From: an uncultured Piscinibacter sp.
GTDB lineage: Bacteria; Pseudomonadota; Gammaproteobacteria; Burkholderiales; Burkholderiaceae_C
DNA: 64,000 bases
Assembly (NCBI RefSeq): GCF_937952055.1
Contig: NZ_CALFYO010000015.1
Span: 1 to 64,000, forward strand
Reading direction: 5' to 3'
Shown piece by piece: positions 38,016 to 46,755 of this stretch. The notes beneath the pieces were generated by a model. The model saw only the letters and a list, made by a program, of their open reading frames with translations, did no database searches and had not been told where the DNA came from. The position numbers and the translations under genes are program-made. The number at the start of each line of letters is the position of its first letter. Position 1 is the first letter of the stretch.

Positions 38016-38690
38016 TCAGGGCAGGACAGCCAGGTGTCGCCGTCGTGCCCGCAGGCCGTGCCTCTGTTCCACCAATGCACGTTCCTCCGCGAGGATGCGG
38101 CCCCACATCGTGGCCGCGTCCGGGTGTCGCCAGCCGAGGTCCCGCCGCGCCTTGGCCGATGAATAGTTGAGATCCACCCGCGTCACGTCCGCCACGTCGG
38201 GCGACATGAAGGCCGGCAGTCCCAGTGCGCGCAGGATCGGCGCGACGAACATGAACTGCGCGCGCATCAACCAGCGCGGCAACCGCAGCCGCGGTGCCAT
38301 GCCCCCGCGGTGTGGCGCCCCCAATGGCCGAACATGGCGCCGATCGTCTGCGGCAGCCCGCAGAACAGGCAGTCCTCGCCGACCGGCGCCCGCTCGGCCG
38401 CCAGCGCGATGCCCTCGGCAAGCGCCTGCACGTCGACCATCGCGCACACCATGGTTCGGCCCCACGCCATGGGCGGCAGACGGCCCAGCAGATGCAGCCG
38501 CAGGAAGTAGCCGAACAGCGAGTGGTCGTTCGCGCCGACCTCGGCGCTGGGCATCGCGATGACCAGCGGCAACCCGCGCGCAGGCCATTGCAGCGCTCGC
38601 TGGTGCGCCTCGGCCTTGCTGCGCTCGCAGGCGCTGAGGTAACGGCCGCCGTGGCGCTGCGACTCGTCGGCCGGGCCGGGCGCGCTGCTG
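38016..38690 (-). pseudogene. NAD-dependent epimerase/dehydratase remnant (5' truncated, frameshifted)
   Basis: The minus strand encodes the middle and end of a sugar/steroid-type epimerase: DESQRHGGRYLSACERSKAE (the YxxxK region, here C-E-R-S-K), PLVIAMPSAEVGAND, DVQALAEGIALAAE and GEDCLFCGLPQTIG in one frame. It then continues as GGMAPRLRLPRWLMRAQF to a stop at 38016 in another frame. The shift falls at a C5 run at 38302-38306. The N-terminal Rossmann part with the glycine motif is missing upstream of about 38690, and the catalytic Tyr position reads Cys. Confidence 0.75.
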
Positions 38691-38831
38691 CTCGTGCCGG
38701 ACAACCTGGAAGCCGTGGCCGACCCGGTGTCGCTGGACCGGTCGATCCATGCCAATCTTCTGACGAGCGCATGGCTGCTGAGGCACGGCCGCCAGCAAGA
38801 GTGCCAGGCGACTTGGGTCATGTCGGCCTAA
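38679..38831 (+). pseudogene. Unidentified C-terminal gene fragment
   Basis: An open stretch reading GALLLVPDNLEAVADPVSLD and ending ATWVMSA before a TAA at 38829-38831. The composition looks like real protein rather than an antisense shadow, but there is no start signal and no recognisable family. It begins exactly where the epimerase remnant breaks off, which suggests a deletion or rearrangement joint near 38680. Confidence 0.3.
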
Positions 38832-38869
38832 GGGATGCTCAGCACTGGCCACGCCGGGCTGGCACGCCG

Positions 38870-39100
38870 GGGGCTGCAATCGGCGGCCAGGCGGCGCACG
38901 CGGCCGGCCGCACGGCCGATGCCAGCCGCTGGCTGCGGCAAGCCGTTTGCGACGCCGAGGCCCAGGGCCTGCGGGTGGAGTTGGCTCGCAGCTGCGAGGC
39001 CTTGGCAACCGTCGAGCCGGTCGCGTGCTGGTCCGAGCGCGCGCGCCGGCTGTGGCACGAGATGGCCGTCGGCAGCGTCGTGGCGGCAGTCGATGCCTGA
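38870..39100 (+). pseudogene. C-terminal fragment of a TPR-type regulator
   Basis: The plus strand reads DASRWLRQAVCDAEAQGLRV then ELARSCEALA and ends SVVAAVDA at a stop at 39098-39100. The helix pattern and wording resemble the last TPR-like repeats of large ATPase or cyclase regulators. No start or upstream domains are present, and it is in a different frame from the fragment just before it. Treated as debris of a lost gene. Confidence 0.35.
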
Positions 39101-39160
39101 CGTCGCGACTTGAACGTGCCTCGCGGGAGCCCGGAAGCCGGCTGTCGGAGTCGTCCAGGG

Positions 39161-41153
39161 TCAGGACCCAGCCGCTCGATCCACCCGGCGAGGAAGACAG
39201 TCGGCCGCCAGCGACAAGACCGACCGTGGATCGAGCGCGCGGCCTTCGTCGAAGGCCTTCGCGTACGCGTCGGCGGGAATGGCCGAGCGCGCCTGCGACA
39301 GGAAGGGCGCCAGGGGCGCCATGTCGACCGGCTCGAGTCTCTGGCCGGTGCGCTGCAGGTGCGCCTCGGCCGCTCCGTGCAGGCGCGCTGCCGCCTCGCC
39401 GTCCTGGTTCGCGGCATGCAGGGCCGCGGCGACGAGCAGGAGGTGGGAAACGCCGTAGACCCCTGATCACCTTGCCCGCGAGCCTCGATGACGCGCTCGA
39501 TCCACGCGCGGGCGGCATCGAGATCCGGCCTTGCGAGCGAGAGCAGCGCCAGGTTGATGGCTTCGTTGATGACCTGGCTGGCCCAGGCGTGCGTGGCGGC
39601 TTCATCCAGGTTATGCCGGTAAAGGTCCTCGGCCTCGTCGAGGCGACCCAGCGCGCGCAAGGTCTCCGCCCTGTAATGCCGAAGTTGCAGAGCACTGTCC
39701 GGCCGCTGCGCGGCCAGCGCCTCCATCGACTCGAGATGCCGCCAAGCCTGCGGCGCGTCGTCCAGCGCCAGGGCCGGGGCCGCCATGCCCAGCAGCGCGC
39801 TGAACTCGCCCTCCTGATCGCCCAGGACCCGCGAGAGCCGCAACTGCTCTTCCGCCAGTTCCAGGCTGCGTCGGAAACGGCCGGTCGCGCTCGCGACGAT
39901 GCGCAAGTCCTGAAGCGCCATGATCCGCGTCGCGCCCTGAATGCCGGGCCCGGTCGCCGAGAACATCGCTTCGAGCAGCGAGTAGCCGACCTCGAGCATG
40001 CCGCGCCCTTCCCAGTACCTTCCCAGCGAGCGCGCCAGGCGCCAGGCAGTCTCCGAACCGCCGCCATGACGAAGGGCCGCGATCAGGTTTTCGCGGTCTG
40101 CATCGAGAAGCGCTGACGAGCGAGAACGGATCCCCGGGTCGGGATGGTGGGTCAACTCGGCGGCCCGCTTCTCGAAGAACGCCAGGTGCCGATCGCGCGC
40201 GTCGCCGGCCCGGCCACCGTCGTCCAGCCGCTCCAGCGCGAAGAGGCGCACTGTCTCCAGCAACCGATGGCGCGGCTCCGGTCCGGTCGAGTCCAGACCG
40301 ATCAGCGACTTCGCGGCCAGGCTCGAGAGTTGTTCGATGACCTGGTGCTCCGGCGCATCAGCCGCCGAGACGAAGACCGCCGCCTCGATCGTCGAGCCGC
40401 CGCTGAACACGGCGAGCCGCTGCAGCAGCCGCTGCTCGTCGGCGGACAGATGCTCGTAGCTCCAGCGCACCACCGCATCGAGCGTCTGCTGCCGAGGCAG
40501 CGCGCGGCGCCCTCCGGTCAGCAGCCGGAAGCGGTCGTCGAGCCGCGCCCGCAGCTGGTCCACCGACAGCACGCTGAGCCGCGCGGCGGCCAGCTCGAGA
40601 GCCAGGGGGATGCCGTCGAGGCGCCGGCAGACCTCGTGGACCGCTGCCGCGTTGCGCTGATCGACCTCGAAGTCGGGCGCCACCAGGCGCGCCTGGTCCG
40701 CGAACAGCCTGACGGCATCGCAGTCGCGCAGCGCCGCCACGTCCTGCGCGGCGGCGAGCGCCAGCGCCCGAAGAAGGGCGTGCGGGGTTTCGGCAGGGAG
40801 GAGGCTGGCTCGCGCACGGCCTCCGCCGCGGCCAATGCGGTTGGCGTCGAGGGGGTCCGGTCCGATGGCGCGACGAAGCGGTACCCGCGCCCCGCGATGG
40901 TGGCGATCGCGCCGACGCCGAGCAGCTTGCGCAGCGCGCTGATCTGGACCTGGAGGTTGTTCGCCTCGACGACTAGGCCTTCCCAGACCTTGCCGATCAG
41001 CTCGTCCTTGGACACCACGCGGTCGCGATGCTCCAGCAGCACCAGCAGCACGTCGAAGGCCCGGGCGCCGATCGCCGCCGGGCGGCCGTCGACCAGCACC
41101 TACCGCTGGTCCGCGCGGACCTCGACCGCTGCAAAGCGGAAGACTTCTGCCAT
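39161..41153 (-). pseudogene. Winged-helix/AAA ATPase/TPR transcriptional regulator, disrupted
   Basis: Begins MAEVFRFAAVEVRADQR at 41153, then a TAG (41100-41102) interrupts the OmpR-type winged helix, which continues in the same frame as VLVDGRPAAIGARAFDVLLV with KDELIGKVWEGLV and IAGRGYRFV. At SLPKPRTPFFGR, the normal entry to the NB-ARC ATPase, the sequence jumps to a different frame near 40790, where the late ATPase part resumes (VCRRLDGIPLALELAAARL). The Walker A and B region is absent. A second frameshift near 39460 moves the TPR-like C-terminus into the third frame, ending at 39161. Three independent lesions make this a pseudogene. Confidence 0.85.
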
Positions 41154-41317
41154 CGCCACGTCTGATGATCCCCGTTGCGGCGGTCGCCCCCTGCACGCCG
41201 CGCGGATGCGGAGCGGCGGCTGACGAGTCTGGCGAGCGTAGCCGCATCCCTCGCTGCGGCACAACGGGTGTGACGGGGTGCGTGCCGCGACGCCGCGCGA
41301 TCCCGCCATCCCCGAGG

Positions 41318-43030
41318 TCACGCGGCCACGTTCGCTCGTTCGACGATGCGATCGGCTGTCGGCTTGACGAGGGTCGTGCCCATGGTGCCGAACATCGTGC
41401 CCCAGACGCCGGTGACGCCCGGGCACCGCGTGCCGAGGAACGTGCTCACCACTTCCGGGGTGCTGTACCGCATCAGCTCCGCGGCCTGCAGCACGCGCGC
41501 GACACATTCCGTCATCGGGCGGGCCAGGAACTCGTCATTCAACGCTTCCTTCACCAGCCGCTCGGTGGCCCTGACCAGCGCATCGAACCGGCCGTCCTGC
41601 TTCGACAGCGGTCGCACCTCGTCAAACACGGCGTCGATCGTGCGCGGGTCCCGGATCATGGCGCGACGCACGTCCATGCACATCATGTTGGCCGTGCCTT
41701 CCCAGACGCTGTTGAGTGGTGCTTCGCGGTACACCCGCGCCATCGGGTTCTCCTCGATGAAGCCGTTGCCCCCGTGGCACTGCAGCGCCTCGTTGGCGAT
41801 GGCCGGCGCACGCGAGCAGTTGAAGTACTTCGCGGCCGGCGTGGCGACACGTGCGAGCAGGCGCTCGTGCTCGTCGGTCCTCATGCGGTCGGTGGCCCTG
41901 GCCACGCGCAGGGACATCAGCGTGGCAGCCTCCACCTCCACGGCCATGTCGGCGAGCACATTGGCCATCATCGGCCGCTCGGCGATCGAGGCGCCGAAGG
42001 CCTCGCGGGTGGTCGTGTGGCGCAGCGCCAGGGTCAGTGCCTGGCGCATCAGTCCGGCCGAGCCGACGGCGAAGTCCAGACGCGTCAGGTGCGCGTGGGA
42101 CAGGATCTCGCGGATGCCGCGGCCCTCCTCGCCGACGCGGATGGCCAGCGTGCCGGCGTACTCGACTTCGCTCGACGCGTTGGACTTGTTGCCGGCCTTG
42201 TCCTTCAGGCGCTGCACGAAGAAGCGATTGAAGCTGCCGTCGGGCAAGGTGCGAGGCAGGAAGAAGCAGGTGACGCCGCCATCGACCTTGGCCAGGGTGA
42301 AGAAGCCGTCCGACTGCGGCACCGAGCAGAACCACTTGTGGCCGGTCAGCTCGTACCAATGCGCCGTGGCGCCGTGGTAGTCGCTCGACTGCGCGTAGCG
42401 CGCGGTGGTCTGCGTCTCGCGCAGGTCCGAGCCGCCTTGCTTCTCAGTCATCGCATAGCCGACGACGACGGACGGTTTGTGACCCACCTCGCGGCGGCTG
42501 AACTCGTAGATCGTCCCCTTGCTCTTCTCGGCCCAGATCGCCAAGGCCGGCTCAGCCTCGAAGCCGGCATGTGAGGCGTAGGCCATGCCCGTGGGGCACG
42601 CCGTCCCTTGCTCGACCTGGTTCCACAGGTACGACAGCACGGCGCGCGCGCAGTGGCCCCCAGCCTCGCTCGTGCGCCAGTTCAGGTTCGGGACCTCGTG
42701 CTGCCATGCCAGCGACATCAGTTCGTGCCAGCTCGGATGGAATTCGACCCAGTCGATGCGGTTGCCGAACCGGTCGTGGGTCTTCAGTTCGGGGGTGTAG
42801 CGGTTGGCCAGTCGCGCGAGTTCCTGCACCTGTTCGTCGCCGGCGAGCGCGCCCAGCGCCGCGCAGCGGTCGGCTGCCCATGGCGCTTCGCGTTCGATGG
42901 CGGCTCGCAGCACCACGTCACCGCTGAATGCGTTGAAGTGGCTGGCCGGCTGGGCCTGGTTGAGCACCTGGTGGGTGCGGTAGCGGTCGGCAGCGCCTTC
43001 CAGGAGGCCTGCGGACAGAGGTTTGTTCAT
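41318..43030 (-). CDS. Acyl-CoA dehydrogenase family protein (AidB-like)
   Basis: A 570-residue flavin-dependent acyl-CoA dehydrogenase, longer than the usual 380 and matching the AidB/isovaleryl-CoA-dehydrogenase-like branch. Signatures are YAMTEKQGGSDLRETQTTA (FAD/substrate loop), KWFCSVPQSDGF, and the C-terminal CHGGNGFIEENPMARVYREA and WEGTANMM. AidB is tied to alkylation stress in E. coli, while relatives in Burkholderiales act in acyl-CoA catabolism; the role here is open. Its ATG overlaps the stop of the TetR regulator gene upstream, so the two form an operon. Confidence 0.9.
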   Translation of the reverse strand: MNKPLSAGLLEGAADRYRTHQVLNQAQPASHFNAFSGDVVLRAAIEREAPWAADRCAALGALAGDEQVQELARLANRYTPELKTHDRFGNRIDWVEFHPSWHELMSLAWQHEVPNLNWRTSEAGGHCARAVLSYLWNQVEQGTACPTGMAYASHAGFEAEPALAIWAEKSKGTIYEFSRREVGHKPSVVVGYAMTEKQGGSDLRETQTTARYAQSSDYHGATAHWYELTGHKWFCSVPQSDGFFTLAKVDGGVTCFFLPRTLPDGSFNRFFVQRLKDKAGNKSNASSEVEYAGTLAIRVGEEGRGIREILSHAHLTRLDFAVGSAGLMRQALTLALRHTTTREAFGASIAERPMMANVLADMAVEVEAATLMSLRVARATDRMRTDEHERLLARVATPAAKYFNCSRAPAIANEALQCHGGNGFIEENPMARVYREAPLNSVWEGTANMMCMDVRRAMIRDPRTIDAVFDEVRPLSKQDGRFDALVRATERLVKEALNDEFLARPMTECVARVLQAAELMRYSTPEVVSTFLGTRCPGVTGVWGTMFGTMGTTLVKPTADRIVERANVAA

Positions 43031-43698
43031 GACGCTCGCCGGTTGAGTTGTCGGATCGTGGCGGTCGGGGCGGCCACGCTGGTGCAGGCCAGGGCGGCGA
43101 TCTGGTCGGCCAGTTGGGCCACCTGGCGCCGGTAGGCCTCGGTGTCCGGGTACTGCTGTCGGCTCAGCGGCGACAGCGGGCCGATCAGGCCTTCCATGAA
43201 GCCGCCCACGATCACGGTTGCCGCGATGTCGGGGCGAACGTCGGGCCGGACCTCCTGGGTCGCCTGACCCGACTCGATGATCGACCGGATGACCTCGCTG
43301 ATCGCCGCCCGGTAGGTCAGTCGCGCCTCGTCGATCTCCTTGTCGCAGGGCTCGGCGATCAACGCGTACGCGAGGCGCGGATTGCGCATGGCGCGCCGCA
43401 CGAATGTCGCAACCGCCGAGTGCAGCCGACCCAGCGCCGGCCCCCCCGCGTTGCCGATGTCGGTCAGGACGTCGACTTCACGCTGGGAGACGGCCGACAA
43501 CACTTCTGCGAACAGCTCGGCCTTGGACGGGAAGTAGCGGTAGACCGTGCCGGTGGCCATTCCGGCAGCCGCCGCGACGCTGGCGACCTGCGCCTCGGCC
43601 CAGCCTCCCTCGCTGACGAGCGCACGGGCGGCTTGGAGGATGCGGCTGCGGTTGTCCTGGAGACGGGCTTCGACCGCGGGGGTCTGACGGTAGGCCAC
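43027..43698 (-). CDS. TetR-family transcriptional regulator
   Basis: A 223-residue repressor-type regulator. The helix-turn-helix lies in residues about 12-58 (SRILQAARALVSEGG ... ATGTVYRYFPSKAELFAEVL split across helices), with a divergent ligand domain behind. The start is GTG (AYRQTPAVEARL follows). A perfect dyad lies 8-21 bp upstream of the start. It is followed by the acyl-CoA dehydrogenase gene with ATGA overlap, so it likely represses itself and that gene in response to an acyl-CoA or fatty acid. Confidence 0.92.
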   Translation of the reverse strand: MAYRQTPAVEARLQDNRSRILQAARALVSEGGWAEAQVASVAAAAGMATGTVYRYFPSKAELFAEVLSAVSQREVDVLTDIGNAGGPALGRLHSAVATFVRRAMRNPRLAYALIAEPCDKEIDEARLTYRAAISEVIRSIIESGQATQEVRPDVRPDIAATVIVGGFMEGLIGPLSPLSRQQYPDTEAYRRQVAQLADQIAALACTSVAAPTATIRQLNRRAS

Positions 43699-43705
43699 GA
43701 AGAAA

Positions 43706-43719
43706 TGAACTTTGGTTCA
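43706..43719. promoter_or_regulatory. Candidate TetR operator TGAAC-N4-GTTCA
   Basis: TGAACTTTGGTTCA is a perfect 5-bp-arm dyad directly before the GTG start of the tetR gene; a further GTTCA half-site lies at about 43738. The position suits autorepression. Confidence 0.6.
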
Positions 43720-43798
43720 CTGATGGTATGAAGCCTAGTTCATTCTTTTCCTGCACGCAAGCCGGCGTTCGTCGACGGGCGCGCCGCCTGCTCCCCCG

Positions 43799-44527
43799 CT
43801 AGAGGCCGCCGGCTCCGGCAACGCCGACACGAGCGAGCAGATCGGGCGTGGCGCGAATGTGCGCCTCGAGCGCCAGGGCCGCGCGGGCCTCCTGCCCGGA
43901 CATGGCCATCTCGAAGATCTGGCGATGCTCGGCATGCACGTCGCGGCTGCCGTCGGCCAGGCCTATCGCGCAGCGCCGGTAACGTTCGCTGTGCCGGCCG
44001 AGCAGGCGCAGCACCTTCATGGTCCACGGTGAGTCACACGCGGCGATCAGCGCCTCGTGGAAGCGTGTGTTGCGCTGTTCCCAGCTGACGCGCTGCTCGG
44101 GCCGCACCGGCTGCTCGAAGGCCGTCAGTTCGTTGTACGCCTGCAGCAGCTGGGCCCGCCAGGCGGCATCGCCACGGCGGATCGATTGGCGCAGCGCGTC
44201 GATCTCGATGTGCAGCCTCAGCCTCGTCAGGTCTTCCAGGTCGGCCAGCGCCATCGGCGCGACCCGGAAGCCGCGCTGGCCTTCGGCGACCACCAGCGCG
44301 TCGCTGACCAGCCGCGTGATCGCCTCGCGCAGCGTGCCGGCGCCGACCTCGTAGCGATCCTTCAGGTGCTCGACGCGCAGCTTCTCTCCGGGCCCGATGC
44401 GTCCCTCGATGATGTCGTCGCGCAGACGCTCGTAGCTGCGCTCGATCAGCGTGCGCGAGCCGTTGCCGCCGGGCTCTCCGGCGGCGGCGTCGCCGGCCGC
44501 CGGGGCGAGGAAGGCACGCTTGGCCAT
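43799..44527 (-). CDS. GntR-family regulator, FCD type (AphS/PhcT-like)
   Basis: A 242-residue GntR regulator: winged helix at about residues 25-90 (SYERLRDDIIEGRIGPGEKL, GAGTLREAITRL) and an all-helical FCD effector domain with the metal-site His pattern (RFHEALIAAC, AEHRQIF, HIRAT). It starts 4 bp after the sigma-54 activator gene, so both are cotranscribed. In Comamonas testosteroni phenol clusters a GntR-type regulator (AphS/PhcT) represses the hydroxylase operon; the same position here supports that role, but ligand and sites are inferred. Confidence 0.88.
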   Translation of the reverse strand: MAKRAFLAPAAGDAAAGEPGGNGSRTLIERSYERLRDDIIEGRIGPGEKLRVEHLKDRYEVGAGTLREAITRLVSDALVVAEGQRGFRVAPMALADLEDLTRLRLHIEIDALRQSIRRGDAAWRAQLLQAYNELTAFEQPVRPEQRVSWEQRNTRFHEALIAACDSPWTMKVLRLLGRHSERYRRCAIGLADGSRDVHAEHRQIFEMAMSGQEARAALALEAHIRATPDLLARVGVAGAGGL

Positions 44528-44531
44528 CGGC

Positions 44532-46217
44532 TCAGTCCTTCGCGCGCTCGCGCACGCGCTGCAGCCGGTAGCTGAGCTGGGGGCGCGTCAGGCCAAGCGC
44601 CCGCGCCGCCGCGGCGAGGTTGCCGCCGGCGCGGTGCACGGCCTCTTGGATCAGCGCGTCCTCGAGCCCGTCGAGGCTCAGGCCACGCGCGACGAGCTCG
44701 TCGTACAGAGCCGGGCCGCCGCTGGGCGCACCGCGCTCGAGCTGGCCGGCAGCATTGACCGTCACCGACGGCTGGCCGGGCAGGGTCGGGAACAGCTCGT
44801 GCACGTCGACCGGCTCGTCGGGGCTCGCGAGGATCACGCCGCGCTCGATCAGGTTCTCGAGCTCGCGCACGTTGCCGGGCCAGGGGTAGCCCCGCATCGC
44901 GTCGAGCGCCCGGTCGGTGAAGCCCGGCACGCGCTTGCCGTGCAGCGCGCAGAAGCGGGTCAGCAAATGGGCGGCGAGCGGCTCGATGTCGTCGACGCGT
45001 TCGCGCAGCGGCGGGATGCGGATCGGATAGACGTTGAGCCGGTACATCAGGTCACTGCGGAAGCGGCCGCTGGCGACCGCGGCCTGCAGGTCGACGTTGG
45101 TCGCCGCGACGACGCGCACGTCGACCTTGCGCACCTGCGTGCCACCCAGGCGCTCGATCTCGCCCTGCTGCAGCACGCGCAGCAGCTTGGCCTGCGCGGT
45201 CAGCGGCAGCTCGCCCAGTTCGTCGAGCAGCAGCGTGCCGCCGTCGGCGCGCTCGAAGCGCCCGGGCCGTGCCGATCCGGCGCCGGTGAACGCGCCCTTC
45301 TCGGCGCCGAACAGCTCGCTCTCGATCAGCTCGGCCGGCAGCGCCGCGCAGTTCACCGCCACGAAAGGCTTGCCGGCGCGCGGGCTCATCGCGTGCAACG
45401 CCCGTGCGAAACGTTCCTTGCCGACGCCGGTCTCGCCGGTCAGCAGCACGGTCACCTGGGTCGAGGCGGCCTTGCGCAGCAGGCGGGCGGCGGCGTCGAA
45501 GGCCTTCGACCGGCCGATCAGCGGGCCGAGCTCGTCGGCCGGCTGCAGCGTCGAGCGCAAGGTGTCGACCTGCGACTGCAGGTCCTCGAGACGCACGATC
45601 AGCGAATCGGCGGCGTAGTCGCGCGCCAGCGCATCGGCGTCCGGCCATTCGCTCAGCACCCGGCCCTCGATGCGGCAATGCGGCTGCCCACAGGCGGCGC
45701 AGGCGACCTCCTTGAACAGGGTCGGCCGGCCCATGAAGGCGCTGGTATAGCCCGACGCGTAGCCGAGCAGCATCCAGCAGACCGGTTCGTCCTGCGGGCC
45801 GAAGTCGCGCACATGGGTCTCGACCTCCCACGAATGGTCCCAGCGGAACCGGCCGTGGAAGCGGCCGGCGGGCATGTCGATCACGCATTCCTCGGGCGTG
45901 ACCTGGACGGCGCCCTCCAGCATGTGCAGCTGCGGGCCGACCGCGAACATGTCGAGCACTGATGCGTCGCCACGCACCTGGCGCGCCAGCGCGGCGTCGC
46001 GTTCGCCCGATGCGTAGCCGGCGCGCATCAGCAGCCGGCGCGTCTGTTCGCGGCCGATCGTGCCCATCAGTTCGCGGCGCAGCGCGCCGAACGCGGCCGC
46101 GTGGACCAGCAGCATGCGCTGCCCGGCCAGCCAGATGCGGCCGTCGCTTGCCGAGAAGTGGACCATGCGACGCAGGTCGGCGTCGGGGGGCAGGGGCGGC
46201 GGTGCTTGGCCGGGCAT
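44532..46217 (-). CDS. dmpR: Sigma-54-dependent phenol-responsive activator (DmpR/AphR-like)
   Basis: NtrC-family activator of 561 residues. The N-terminal XylR_N and V4R sensor domains (about 15-200) bind phenols directly; the zinc-type cysteine cluster appears as CWMLLGYASG and CAACGQPHCRI. The AAA+ domain (about 235-465) has Walker A GETGVGKE and the sigma-54 contact loop GAFTGA. A Fis-type helix-turn-helix closes the protein (NLAAAARALGLTRPQLSYRL). It is divergent from the phenol hydroxylase operon across a 272-bp spacer, the standard arrangement, and should activate it when phenol is present. Confidence 0.93.
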   Translation of the reverse strand: MPGQAPPPLPPDADLRRMVHFSASDGRIWLAGQRMLLVHAAAFGALRRELMGTIGREQTRRLLMRAGYASGERDAALARQVRGDASVLDMFAVGPQLHMLEGAVQVTPEECVIDMPAGRFHGRFRWDHSWEVETHVRDFGPQDEPVCWMLLGYASGYTSAFMGRPTLFKEVACAACGQPHCRIEGRVLSEWPDADALARDYAADSLIVRLEDLQSQVDTLRSTLQPADELGPLIGRSKAFDAAARLLRKAASTQVTVLLTGETGVGKERFARALHAMSPRAGKPFVAVNCAALPAELIESELFGAEKGAFTGAGSARPGRFERADGGTLLLDELGELPLTAQAKLLRVLQQGEIERLGGTQVRKVDVRVVAATNVDLQAAVASGRFRSDLMYRLNVYPIRIPPLRERVDDIEPLAAHLLTRFCALHGKRVPGFTDRALDAMRGYPWPGNVRELENLIERGVILASPDEPVDVHELFPTLPGQPSVTVNAAGQLERGAPSGGPALYDELVARGLSLDGLEDALIQEAVHRAGGNLAAAARALGLTRPQLSYRLQRVRERAKD

Positions 46218-46223
46218 GGGTAG

Positions 46224-46235
46224 ATTATCGATAAC
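46224..46235. promoter_or_regulatory. AT-rich palindrome, copy 1 (dmpR side)
   Basis: ATTATCGATAAC lies 6 bp upstream of the dmpR start, covering its probable -10/leader. The same ten bases ATTATCGATA recur at 46430-46439. Candidate operator shared by dmpR and the hydroxylase operon. Confidence 0.45.
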
Positions 46236-46282
46236 AAGGTCGAATCTGTCGATCGAGACCTTCGCAGGAGGGCGGCGCGTTG

Positions 46283-46298
46283 TTCATCAAATCATCAA
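46283..46298. promoter_or_regulatory. XylR/DmpR-type upstream activating site
   Basis: TTCATCAAATCATCAA. Its first 11 bases differ at one position from the XylR consensus as I recall it (TTGANCAAATC). It lies about 165-180 bp upstream of the -24 element, the usual enhancer distance for DmpR-type activators. Confidence 0.5.
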
Positions 46299-46429
46299 TT
46301 CGCCAGCCGGTGCAATGATGAAAACGTCATGCTGCAGGGCAACAAGAGGGCTCTGGCCGGGTTCCGAGATCGGCAACGACCGGCCGGGATGGCGCTAGCC
46401 CGGCGATCGGTCTCGGTGTTTTCCCGAAG

Positions 46430-46439
46430 ATTATCGATA
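46430..46439. promoter_or_regulatory. AT-rich palindrome, copy 2 (hydroxylase side)
   Basis: ATTATCGATA, identical to the core of copy 1, ends 24 bp before the -24 element of the hydroxylase promoter. A repressor here would sit between the enhancer and the promoter. Confidence 0.45.
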
Positions 46440-46462
46440 GTTTTGCGAAATCGACCTTCTGC

Positions 46463-46478
46463 TGGCACGCCGCCTGCG
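46463..46478 (+). promoter_or_regulatory. Sigma-54 (-24/-12) promoter of the phenol operon
   Basis: TGGCACGCCGCCTGCG matches TGGCACG-N4-TTGC with one mismatch; the essential GG (46464-46465) and GC (46476-46477) are separated by exactly 10 bp. The predicted start point (about 46488-46489) is immediately before the dmpK ATG at 46490. Confidence 0.7.
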
Positions 46479-46489
46479 ATGTGGCGGCC

Positions 46490-46717
46490 ATGCACACCGA
46501 ACGCCGCTCCCGACTCGCCCCGCCGCCGCACACGCCCGCGCTGCCCGCGGTCGACACCTCGCTGCGCTTCGTGCGTGTGCTCGAGCAGCGCGCCGACGGG
46601 CTGGTCGCCTTCGAGTTCGCGATCGGCTGGCCCGAGCTGGCGGTCGAGCTGCTGCTGCCGGCGCCGGCCTTCGCCGCCTTCTGCACCGCCAACAGGGTGC
46701 AGCGGCTCGACGCCTGA
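46490..46717 (+). CDS. dmpK: Phenol hydroxylase component DmpK (assembly factor)
   Basis: A 75-residue small protein of the phenol hydroxylase subunit family. DmpK is not needed for turnover but helps activate or load iron into the oxygenase. The conserved part is VDTSLRFVRVLEQRADGLVA followed by FEFAIGWPELAVELLLP and CTANRVQRL. It is first in the operon, 38 bp before dmpL. The ATG lies at the predicted transcription start, so either the message is leaderless or the true start is a non-ATG codon further in; the first 20 residues are poorly conserved-looking. Confidence 0.85.
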   Translation: MHTERRSRLAPPPHTPALPAVDTSLRFVRVLEQRADGLVAFEFAIGWPELAVELLLPAPAFAAFCTANRVQRLDA

Positions 46718-46755
46718 TCCCATCCCCCGCACGACAACGACAGGAGACCCGCCCC

